Below are positions 50,367-61,048 of a DNA stretch of 64,000 nucleotides, piece after piece. The notes beneath the pieces are model-generated. The model ran no database searches. It was not told the DNA's origin and worked only from the letters and a program-made list of their open reading frames with translations. Position numbers and translations under genes: made by a program. This DNA comes from Daedaleopsis sinensis (Eukaryota > Basidiomycota > Agaricomycetes > Polyporales > Polyporaceae), in contig CM066307.1 of NCBI GenBank assembly GCA_033807695.1, forward strand, positions 2,294,001 through 2,358,000, read 5' to 3'. Positions within the stretch are counted from its first letter, which is position 1, and the number at the start of each line of letters is the position of its first letter.

Positions 50367-52994
50367 TCACACAGACTTCGCCTCCGTGGTGTTCGCGAGC
50401 ACACCGAGCTTCGTGACTACCGCGCTGTCGCCGAGGCCGTCGCCCTTCTCTTCGTCAGTGCCTGCAGCAGGGGCAGTGGCAGCGACTGCCTGCTCTTGCG
50501 CCTTCTTCGCCGCCGCCGCCGCCTGAGCGCGCATCTTCGCCACGATCGCGTTCGCCTCTTTGGCCATGGGCGACCGAGCGCGGAGCGTGGGGCCCCAGCG
50601 GAGGAAAGCGATGGGGATAGGAATCAGGCACAAGGAGATGAAGCCGAACACGGACACTGTGGTAGACGTATCAGCTCCGCGGGTCGGGCGTATGTATGTG
50701 ACGGAGACGTACCGCCCCATTCAGAGCCGAGGTTGTCGATGATCGAGTGTGCGACGATGGGGAAGAAGGATCCAATCATGCACCGCGCGAAGATGTTACA
50801 CGCGCCAGAGCTTGAGGCGTAGATGGTGTAAGTTTGCGATGTGCTGCGAAGCTAGGTAAGTCGATGCATCAGGGACTGGGGGAGCTTGACGTACTATGTT
50901 AAGAAGGTGAAGAACTATGTAGAGCGTGAGTTAGCACGCGGAATCGTATTCGAACAATGGACATACGATCGTGATGGTGGCGAAGCCAAACGGCACTCCA
51001 GAGAGGGTAGCACCGATCCAGTGCACATTGCCAGAGCTTGTCCTGCATGCAATGTCAGGATGTTCGGACTTCGGGCAGGATCTTATCGACGTACCATGCG
51101 AACCAGAATAGCGATATAGGCATCATAATGCTACCGACAGAAAGTCAGGCTTGTGTCGTATATTTTACACGTGGCGAACAAACCAAGCAAATAATGCGAG
51201 CTTGAGACGCATCTCCGGGGCATCTTTCGGGGTCTCCTTGGGAATGATGAAGGTGGGCATGGGAAAGGTCACGAAGAACCGGACGAGGGGCACGTAGAAA
51301 GCCGCTGCGATGATGGTTCCTGCGATTACGGCGATGAAGGGAAGACCCGTCAGCTGTAGTCTGAAGTGTTTCTGAGACATCGTCAGCCGCGTTTCAGATT
51401 GAGGTCGAGAGGAGCGCGAAGTACCTGCTGGAAGAACACGATTGGGTAGACCTCAAAGAAGAAGCTGGTGAAGAGTGAGCTTTCAACGCATACGGACTAG
51501 GATATCACACATACTAGACGATCCCATATGAGAGAGACGTCCAGATAGCTGCGCCTTGGATGATAGGCTCGGTCAAGAACATTTCTATTCAGAAGTTAAG
51601 TCATGAATCGGGGCAGGGAATGGAAGTTTTACGCACTGGCAGGTCGTCCAAAGTGAATGCGCAACAGTTCACCCTTCGTCTGCTGTTTCAGCTCATGTGC
51701 AGCGCGAGCATTTGCTCTCCCCTCCTTTCGGAGCTTTTTCGATCGTGCAGCCAAGATAGTCGGCCCGTGCGTTTCAGGGAGTAAGAACACAAGGGGCCAC
51801 ATAGCGATAGTGAAGAAGAAGAATACGCGCAAAGCCCACAGACTGTTGAGATTGTCAGTTAGAATATGGACGGCGGTAGAGACGATACGCACGTAGGACC
51901 AGCGTATACCACAATGAAGAAGCCGATGATCAAAGCTACACACGGTCCCGACAGGATTGCCGCGGCGCTAGAGGCAAGCATATTGTGAATATGGACGCTA
52001 TCCCGAGATCTTCAGACGTACTACCACGAGATAGCTATGTTCAAGTCAGTACAGAGCCTCATCGCATGTAGTTGCTGACATACCGATGGCCTGTGCTTGC
52101 ATGTCGACGATGTTATACATGCTGCAGGATAGTGAGTTTCGAGGCATCAGATTTGTACGGTGCAGTCCTTACTCCGACATGATGCCTCCACCACTGCGAA
52201 CGAACCGATGAGTATGTGGCAAACCAATGGAGTGTAATTCATGCACGTACTTGTTAAGAGCGCAAGCAGCAGCTGCTCCGGTGAGGAACCGGACTTATAG
52301 GGAGTGAGCGAGCTTTTGCAAGAGTATGGTACGATTGTTCCAACTCACAGACGATTATAGTCGCGAGGTTGTCAACGAATGCGTCCACAGCACTAGTGGC
52401 TGAACGGAGCGTCCCGCCCTTCAGCACCGCTTGCGTGAGGCAAAGTCAGAGACTACACTTACCGATCAACAAAGGCCATGATATCATGTACGGCATTTTC
52501 CTTCCGTATATCTCACTCATAGGTCCTGCAGCTCATTATCAACCTCATCCTGCATTTCAGTGTGTAAGGAGCACGCACCCCCTGATCAAGCAAGAGTCAG
52601 CTTATATGACCGATGACAGAATTCGAGAGACGCACAAACTAGAGGCCCAAACGAGAAACCCAAGACGTATACTGTGAGTCCTGAGCTAGAGACGTCTGGG
52701 CTTGCACCGTACTTGGCGCGGATTTGCAGCTCTGCCGCGGCCTTGGTGGGGGCCGTCAGTGCAGGGTATCACTGAGAAGGGTTTCAACTCACATAGATAG
52801 ACGAACCAAACACACTAAGAGCTCAGCGTTAGCATTCCGAGGATGAATCTGCCCATATGATCCACATACGAGCAGAAAGCCAGAGCGCAAATGTAGATGA
52901 CAACTACGCGCTTGCGCCACCGCGACCAATTCTTAGGATCCTCAGGATCCGTCTTTGAGAAGACGACTAGGTCCGGGGCGTTTGTAGAGGCCAT
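50367..52994 (-). CDS. DHA1-type MFS transporter (polyamine/multidrug transporter-like, 12 spans)
   Basis: This is an MFS antiporter of the 12-span group that includes yeast TPO/FLR-type polyamine and drug exporters. The start at 52994 gives MASTNAPDLVVFSKTDPEDP, then NWSRWRKRVVVIYICALAF, typical of this group. Further exons give SVFGSSIY, APTKAAAELQIRAKYG, SGLTVYVLGFSFGPL, GPMSEIYGRKMPYMI (motif A variant), AVDAFVDNLATIIV, RFLTGAAAACALN, MSDMYNIVDMQAQAI, PCVALIIGFFIVVY, RVFFFFTIAMWPLVFLLPET, a basic loop of about 45 residues, KMFLTEPIIQGAAIW, FFEVYPIVFFQQ, GLPFIAVIAGTIIAAAFYVP, SPIHWIGATLSGVPFGFATI and SVFGFISLCLIPIPIAFLRW. The cytosolic tail is Ala-rich and charged, ending at the stop at 50367-50369. 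About 16 exons are needed, some very short. The family is firm; the substrate is not. Confidence 0.82.
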
Positions 52995-54223
52995 TGTCGC
53001 GTTGAAAGGCAGACAGAACAGTCACTGCGAGACCGACAGAGAATGGGTGAGGACCGGAGGGAAGGGTGCGGGGAGAATGGGCAGGAGGAAGGCGGGAGGA
53101 CATAAGGTGCGGGGCGTGTCGGCAAGAGCAGCGGTGAAGAAGCTACCCATCGCGCGCATCATCCAAGAGATCTTCCTTGCCGTGACCGAGTGCATGGCCG
53201 GACGGTCCTCGCCGGGCGCAGAATCGAAGCTGGACCGGTTGTGGTCTGCTGCAAGGCTGTCAACCACAACAGCCGCCCGTATTTTCGCAGACACCCACAG
53301 AGCTGTGAAGCGCCATCCCTTTTATGGCAGTCACCCGTCACGCGTGTAACGGGCGCCAGGTGTCGCCAACCAATCGTCGCTGCCAGCTCTGGCTTCCTCT
53401 GCGCTCATCCTCGTGCACACACTAGGCGACCGGCCAGCTGCTCACAGACCCCGATAATGCTCTCCGCTCCGTCGCACCTTCTCTACGACAATACCTCACT
53501 GCTTCGCCGACTTCCTCCGATGCATGGGCGGACTTGAAATGGGAAAGAAGAGTGAGACGGGATCTGTTTGTGTGGTCCAGCGCCGGAATATGCGACCTTC
53601 CTACTACAGCTCAACAAATGCAATACGGCTCCTGCATCATCTCTGATAGTCAAAACTCATACCTTGGATTGTTCGCCGCAGAGCAATATGCCCAGCGATC
53701 CGTCTCAAGAGGTAACTGTCAAGTTGCGACTGTTCGCACAACCCAATCGCCACCGCTTAGGTCCCATACTGCGAGCCATGCAGCCCGACGATGAGCAACA
53801 CCGATTGGCTATCATCGCCTGCTATACCAGAGCGAATAGTGTCCTTACGTCCGTGTCCATGCTTGGAGCGCTCGGACGCCGCCCACGAATTCTTTCGATG
53901 GCGTCTTTCGTTTGTTGACCACTACTTCGGGCTAGCAGTGAAGTCTCCAGTGCGATCACCCTCGGCAGGTGGTCTCATCCGACGATTATCGCCCAATGAA
54001 CCACATCACTGCTCGAGGGATACAACGCCCGGTACTTCCTTCGAGAGATTCGTTCACAGTGTGCATCCAGTACTCTGTGCGAACTCCACATGAACAGTTG
54101 CCGGCCCACGATAACTCAGCGGCCATCACAATCCCGAACCTTGACAGCGCATCCTCAAAAAGATGGTTACTCTCCCGTCGTCTCACCCGCCTGCACCTAC
54201 CCCCTCCTGTCAAGCCATACGAG
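52995..54223. promoter_or_regulatory. Divergent intergenic region between the DHA1 transporter and DUF6534-8
   Basis: About 1.2 kb holds the promoters of two divergent genes. Open frames of 115-150 codons occur on both strands but are antisense or chance frames without family features. Confidence 0.4.
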
Positions 54224-56420
54224 ATGTCCCTCTCCCTAGGTCTTCCTCAAGTCCCTTCGCTGGATAACACCTTTGGAGCTGTTCTCATTGGGACTATTCT
54301 CGGGTCTATGTACGCCAGCATATTTCTTACTCGTGTCGATACTAACACAAGCTTTGACCAGATTGTATGGTTTAACTAGCCATCAGAGCTATCGTTATTA
54401 TCGACTCTACCCTACCGACCCGCTCCTTCTGAAGTTGATGGTGCGTGCAGTCTTCCGCCACCCTGCGTTTTGTGCTGACTCGACATCTAGGTCCTTGTGA
54501 TATGGTATCTTTCCCAATTCCGACAACCTTCGAGGCGCCGCTAACGTAGCACGTCAAGGTGTCTCGATACACTGCATACAATACTCTCGATGCACGTGTG
54601 GTGAGAGTGGCCCATCACGTTCATAGCTGTTCGGAGACGCTAACACTCGCGTCTCGCCAGCTATTACTATCTCGTAACGAACTACTTCGATCCAGAGAAG
54701 TTGCTTGTCGGGATATGGTACGCGGTCATTAGTTTGAACTCCGAGAGATCGTCTTACTGACGCCACGGTCCTATCCTTAGGTCCATGCGGGTGAGTGCCC
54801 TGACGATTTGTAACAATCCATGGTGCTCGCTAACACGGCCCCTGTAGCTCACAGTTATCACGACGGTAAGGCTGCAGAACATACTCAGTAGAATCTCGTT
54901 GAATGTGTCTCTGATAGGGCGCGGTCATTGCGATAACGCACATGTGAGTGTCCTTGTGTGAACGGCGACCTCAAACGTTGACTCATGTATCCACCTAGAT
55001 TCTTTGCGCGTAGGATCTTCCTCAGTATGTCTTTCATGAGGCGCAGTAGGATGCTGTCGTACTGATTGCCGCTGTCGCAGTCGGCAATAGGAACATATAT
55101 CTCTTGATAATCATGGTGAGCCGTTGCCTACATATCATCTCTTTGAATGCACTTCATCTTCCTTCAGGCTCTACTTCTTGTCACGGAAACATGTGAGTAT
55201 AGTATAATGTTATCGATAGAAGTTTTCGACTGAGTCTCGCTGGGCAATCAGGTTTTTGTCTCGGTACGTTCATCGCAGCTCTCGCACAGATGCAGAGTCA
55301 TGCTCATGAGAGGCTCGACCTGAAGCGGCCACCATTGAAACGTGCGTCGCCTTTGAACATCGTAAACGCGCCGCGTACTCACACTTTGCCCTCAGCTTTA
55401 TCGCTGTCACGTTCGAGCGGTATACAGAGCACTTCAAGGTACGTCGTATATCCTGCACGCAATACTCCCTCCTAACACGTTCCCCAAGTGGATCATTCCA
55501 TGCTCTCTCGGCACCGCTGTCATAATCGATGCGGTGACGACGAGCACTCTCACGTACTACCTACACAAGTGCCGCACCGGCTTCAAGAGGTACGCCACAC
55601 GCCACACCCATACTCCTATCAACGCACTGATCTCTGTCCACCAGAACTGACTCCCTCATTGACATCTTGATTGTCTATACTATCAACACCGGTACGTGCT
55701 TATCCAGTCAGAGAAGGGATGAACATTGTATGACGGTTGTTCTATGCTATTCCAGGCCTCTTAACTGGGTATGCTGGCTCGGCTGCGTTTCGGACTTGGC
55801 ACTAACTATGTGACAGGTTGCTGAACTTGGCCGCTATGCTCGCAGTACGTGATTGGTCCCCTTGCGCTCCATACGCCTGCCTCATTCGAGCTTCCACAGG
55901 CGACATTCTCTCCCAATACCCTCATATACTACGGCATAGACATAGCATCCTCCAAGAGTGAGTCCCTTGTGGATGTATTTCACTCGTCTGCTTTCAGCTG
56001 ATATACTTGGTGATCAGTGTATGCGAACTCCCTTCTAGCCGTGTCAGTCGTTTTCGTACACTTCGACGGCGCTCATGCTGAATTTCTCTATTCTCAGGCT
56101 CAACGCACGCCGCTCTCTGCTAGATAGAGGACTAGAGGGATTCGAGACGGGATCTTTTGGGCTCAAGGTCTTCGACCCTAACGAGAAGGAAGACAAGTTC
56201 CCCGCAATGGCACCCGTGAGTGGGCCGGACAGTCTCAAGTTTGTGACCCCCTCGGCTCAGTTCAGTGGTACCGCAGACTCCAGCGCACAGAGCTCCGCCT
56301 GTCATCGACGTACGAGTCACCACACAGATGTTCCAGGACCTCGAGGACTCGGAGCAGGAGCCGTCGGACGGGTCTGAGAAGGCGGAATCGGTGATTGCCC
56401 AGCACGGCTCCCGGATATGA
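54224..56420 (+). CDS. DUF6534 multi-pass membrane protein, copy 8
   Basis: This is a well preserved DUF6534 copy; function unknown. The ATG at 54224 (MSLSLGLPQVPSLDNTFGAV) matches the first-exon pattern of the family; the frame is open upstream to 53969. Exon 2 reads LYGLTSHQSYRYYRLYPTD. Then comes YYYLVTNYFDPEKLLVGIW. A 10-base micro-exon at 54781-54790 codes W-S-M-R. The domain core reads WIIPCSLGTAVIIDAVTTST (55490), LTYYLHKCRTGFKR, TDSLIDILIVYTINTG, the small exon GLLTG, LLNLAAMLA, FSPNTLIYYGIDIASSK and VYANSLLAV. The last exons give LNARRSLLDRGLEGFETGSF and, after an 82-base intron, VIDVRVTTQMFQDLEDSE with the stop at 56418-56420. The final exons resemble copy 4 closely, which suggests a recent duplication. 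Confidence 0.85.
54781..54790 (+). other. 10-base micro-exon of DUF6534-8
   Basis: The exon gtccatgcgg follows an acceptor CTTAG and precedes a donor GTGAGT. It gives W-S-M-R. Confidence 0.75.
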
Positions 56421-58160
56421 CTTGCACATTCACGACCGCCTCCACACCTAACGCCTACCGCCCGCAATTACCGCCCTCCTCCCCTTCGCCGTGGATGTCT
56501 GCGGCACCGACCCCGCTCCCTACCCGCTCGTCCTCAATGCACGGTGGACTCTGCCGCGCGCTCCTTGGTGCGACAGCCGTTATCACCAATACTGTGTCTA
56601 TTCCTGTGCACGCAAAGATTTTGTAGCTCATACTCCAGCATCACGCACCTTACTCTCTGCCGAGCGTCGAGAGCGCGTGTATGCAAACTATGTATTCGAT
56701 TGCCCTCGTTGTACAATCCTTGCCCGTCGGCCTCCTCGGAATGTTGCCAACGTCGGCTGTGCGTGTACTATCGCCCTCATCGAGACTGATGGACCGAATG
56801 CCAGAGAACGCTTACCCGGTGCTCGACGCATTAGCGCGGCGAGCGCTCGAGCTATCATGGGACCATCTGCGAAGTACAGTCGTGCGCTCCGGCGCACGTA
56901 GCGTGTCCGGCCAGAATCACCGCATGGCATGCAGCGCGCTCGGGCATGTCTGGGAGCACGGAGACTTCAAGCCAGAAGATAACAAAATGCTGTCCCGCCG
57001 ACTCCCACGATGGTGCTTCTGTGTGTAGGCGCGTGCGAAGGTGTCCCCCTGGTCCGAGTCCCGCCGGCTCGAGTCAGCCAGAACACCAAGAAAAGAAGGA
57101 CGCTTCGCGTACCGTGATATTGCGCAACTGCGATGGGCGCGAGCTGGAGTAGGGGTCAAGGTGTGCCAGTGGGTGGTTCAAGTCTTCAAGAACGTAACGG
57201 CGCCGGCGCTCGTGGTTTGTCGGTCGTGACAGGTGGGCGGGGCGGCGGGCGCGTGCCCACGCACCCACAGTATCAAACACGAGCAAACACTAGTACCCGC
57301 GCGGGCACTGGCACCGGATGACGCCGGTCGTAAGTAATAGTACGGTTCTTCCGACGTTAGCTCGGACCCGGAACCCGGATCTTCACTGCCGCTTTGTTTT
57401 CCAGCATGCGATATCGGAATCCTGGCTCCGGAGCTGAGATATCCCCGCACGGAGACAATTGTCGTGTGTGGATCGGGACTGCCACCACGAGCGAGTCGCG
57501 CCGCCGCGGCTGCGCGTATACGACATCTGTGCAGGGCCGTCGCGGGAGGGGTCTCACAGTGCGTCCACCGTGCAGCATGCACGGCCCGGGGCGTGCTACT
57601 AGCGAATACTCTTTTTGGTCTCCCTGGGGCGGTCAGTCACTTCTTGTTCTCTTATCGCAGTCCAAGATCTTGTCTGACTCGGAGACGCCCCGCGAGCAGT
57701 GCGGAGATCCGATGACTCTGCATCCAGGATAGTTCCCTCACTCGGCGCTGTTGATATCAAGCATATCAAGTTGTAGTAGTAGTCTTGTTACAAGAACGCC
57801 GGCGTTCGGAAGTCTCTGGATAACGGAGTATTGAATCAACGTGCCTCGTGAGCGGATGCAGCGACGAGGACATCATTATTGTCGGCGCTCAATTCATCTT
57901 CGTGATGCAAGCAAGTACCGGAGACTGTCTATCTTGACACTCATGAGTCGATCCACTTGTCATGTAGAAAAGGTCTAGACATTAGCTTTCAATGATCGAC
58001 GCAAGAAAGATCAAGTTTCGGGCGCACTGAACACCTCTTAAAATGGTGTGTGGCGCAAGTAGGAGATTTTATACAAGACAATAGATCTAGCAGGTAAGGC
58101 ATACAGCCAGTAGGACAGGTATTTAAGAAGAACGTGCCACATTTAAACCGGCGACCGTAA
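56421..58160. other. Intergenic, convergent genes
   Basis: About 1.7 kb between the ends of DUF6534-8 and the methyltransferase. Open frames of up to 136 codons are Arg/Ser/Cys-rich with no family resemblance. The last 400 bases are AT-richer. I see no gene here. Confidence 0.4.
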
Positions 58161-58911
58161 TTAATACACGAGCGGTAGCAAGCGGTATGAGACCTCTTCT
58201 TGGTACTTTAGCCAGTCATTTCCAAAATGGTGGTGAAGCTGCTCGTCTTCTACAACACAACGCCTCCAAAGAGACACTGGAACGAAGACGAGACATACCC
58301 GCCACACGTAGATGAGGTATCCTGCCACCGTAGATGCGATGTCGCACTCGGTAACGAATCCCCCACGACCGAACTGGATCAGGTGAACTCCAAGGAGGAT
58401 GAGGATAACGCCGGTGTACGAGGGATGACGTGCGAATGCGTAGGGACCCGACTTCACAAGTCGATGCTCGTGCGTAATGACGACCTCGAAGGTAAACAGC
58501 GTCCCCATTTCGCGAAAGGACCATAGTCGTAGAATCGCGCCTGACACGAGTAGAGAAACCCCAGCGAAGAAGCGGGGAGAGTAGGCAGTGAGAGAGGTTG
58601 CGTAGGTTGTTCCGGTGGGACAGACGTATGGAACAATGTCCTGGAGTTGCGGCAGATACGAAAACGCTACTATGGCGATAGCAAAGTACGAGAAGGCTGC
58701 CGCGAGAACGATCTGGGGGTCCTCCGTCAACTAATGCTGGACGCGCTGTAACGGAAACACCTACCACTCCGAAATATGCCAATCCACGAATGATATATTC
58801 CAGAGGTTGGCCTCTGTAGAACACCACAGCTTTCTTGACAGCGGGATAGGGAGGTTTGATCGACGCTCCGAATAGAAGGCCGCACATCAGCAAAACCGCG
58901 GCTTTGAGCAT
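58161..58911 (-). CDS. Protein-S-isoprenylcysteine O-methyltransferase (ICMT family)
   Basis: Enzymes of this family use S-adenosylmethionine to methylate the C-terminal prenylated cysteine of CaaX proteins (Ras-type GTPases, fungal mating pheromones) in the ER membrane. Exon 1 starts at 58911 (MLKAAVLLMCGLLFGASIKP). Exon 2 starts near 58732 with LTEDPQIVLAAAFSYFAIAI. Membrane spans follow, then LRLWSFREMGTLFTFEV and the family signature GPYAFARHPSYTGVILILLG. The C-terminal catalytic part reads RRCVVEDEQLHHHFGNDW and LKYQEEVSYRLLPLVY, ending at the stop at 58161. The intron between the exons is only about 34 bases (GTAGGT..TTAG), shorter than the others here. At about 238 residues the length fits the family. 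Confidence 0.87.
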
Positions 58912-61048
58912 GATGTTCGGAGTGTGAACAGTTTATTGACCGTGCTAAAACGTGAGGTGAGTCTAGGGTTAAACGAGTAGATGTAAGAGACACTTACGAA
59001 GTGACTCGGAGGTGCTTTCCGACTACGCCCGTGGCTAGCAGGAACAGGAGATACTGTCGCCGGGTGTCTTCAGCTCTCCTTATGTGTTGAGCTTTTATTC
59101 ACCGACGAAATCGCTAGACCTAGGAAGTCGGTAAGCTCGCATGTCTCGTCGACTTCGATCACATAACTCACAATTTGACATCACAACAGCCCATTGAACA
59201 TCCATCTCGGGTACAGCTCAGGGAGGACGAGAGGCTTTGAAGCTAGCATGGGATTATTTTCTTGGTTAGCTTCAGACTAAGGCAATGCGGGTGAGAGTTC
59301 AACGTCCAGTGAGCTACGTCTCACCCACGTCGGCGGAATACCTTACGCTCTGGCCTAGCCGTCCCTTGGTCGAGGGACGTCAAAACGCCACAACTGATAT
59401 TACGCCAAGCGATGGCATATATATCACTGTTACTGGTCAGCCGGATCTACGCTACTATCGCTAGGAAGAGCGGTATAGCAATTAGTGAGTCGCTTACAAG
59501 GATCTTGATGGTGCTAACGGACCTCATACCTACAGCGGATTCTCTGTCCTCAACTTGAGGACCCGGCCTTCCGCGGAGCGTTTTGTACACTGCAATAGTG
59601 TCGTAACAAGCGGTCTCTAGTATCATAGCATAGCTCAGCTAAGACGCGTATACCGCATTAGTGGGATGGACAAACCCTTAGGAGCTGCGCAAATAATGAG
59701 AACATGGCAATTCGAGGAGTATCGCGATTATACACGATCACGGTGTGCCCCTATGCCGCTATCTGAAAATATCCCGGTGTGGCACAAGGTCAGCTTGACG
59801 AGGAGCCATGTGATCAAGGTGTAAAAGGAGTTGTGCGAGACCTTCTCCCGTGAACATCCCTGTCCTATGACCTCAAGCTTGGTCACATAAGTCCAATAGT
59901 GTCGAGGGTCTGGCCCGGGAACGAGGTCCGCCGATAACTTTATCCGCGTGCTAGTGCACAGGCCTCTATAGAGTCGGGAGTCGCTCATCCAACGCTCATC
60001 GCATCAAATGCTGTGGGCGTGTGTCTCACGAGCACCCACTCAGCGCTGAAGAAGCTGTTCATCTTCGAGAAGCACTTCTGCGCGGTCTATCAAACGCCCA
60101 ATCGATTCTGAGCGGCGGTGACGCGACGTCCACGCAATACCCTGTCTGACCTCACTACGTGCCTCAAGGCTGACTGCATAGGATAAATGGGGCTAGGAGC
60201 TCCAGAGACCAAACTATCATCTACCAAGCGAAGTGCTGTTCTGGTAAGCTCTCTCAGAAATATGAGCGTTCAACCTGATGCTTCGGATGAGGCAGGGAGA
60301 TGATGGTGATATCACAGCGGATGATCGGCCCGTTGAAGATATATAAGGTCGACACTTTCAGATCCTAGCCTCAACGAGTGCAGTTACGAGAAGGATTCGA
60401 GCTCTATCAGAGTCGCTCCGAGAGTATTGTCTAGGGTAACTAGACGACACTCTCGAAGCCATTCTGGTACAAGCAGAACTTCGAGTACGAGTCTCGAGTA
60501 CGAGACCCAAGAAGCACGGGAAGGCCTTGCCACGAGAGGACACTAATCGTCGGGGATTTGACGTACCTCCTTGAAGTTGGACTAACTTGGGCGTAACATT
60601 CCTAGCGGTGTAGCAATACTACATAGTACTCGCAGTCACGGGATTGAGACCTTCGAGAGAACAAGGCATGACTGACTGGTATTATCACGAAGGAAAGTTG
60701 GAGTAGAGGCATATAGGTATTAGGAATGGTCTCCGAGTGGCGATTGGAGGAGTAGGAAAGGAAGAGGAAGACGCAGAGAAGACGTGTACTTTTTTATTTC
60801 GTGGGAGCTTCAAAATGAAGGAATCATCATGCTGACGCAATAGGCGCCTAAGGCAATCTCGTGTTAAGTTACCTCTGACTCGTTTCACTATAGCTAGGTA
60901 GTAGCTAGTAAGATATCCGGGAGTAAGGACACAGGAAAAGCAGCGCTATGCACAATATAGTACAGTCTCGTCATACATGCATCTTGGTTTCTACCTAAGC
61001 TGTGTGGTAGTAAATCACTGAGGGCGTCCGCCGCCGCCGCCGCGCATT
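58912..61048. other. Gene-poor interval upstream of the methyltransferase
   Basis: Apart from the DUF6533-like trace, no gene is recognisable. A direct duplication of TCGAGTACGAG lies near 60480-60505. The frame at 59988-59728 on the minus strand contains a hydrophobic stretch (FYTLITWLLVKLTL) and might belong to the same decayed gene. Confidence 0.35.
59400..59642 (-). pseudogene. Trace of a DUF6533-like membrane protein
   Basis: The minus strand reads MILETACYDTIAVYKTLRGR, then a short loop, then STIKIL before a donor GTAAGC, and beyond an acceptor VIYMPSLGVISVVAF. In DUF6533 proteins a similar order occurs (a span ending in LTVYK, then a loop, then LLRDG and IYFLV). Only this part is visible; flanking exons were not found. 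I rate it a remnant or a partial match. Confidence 0.28.
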
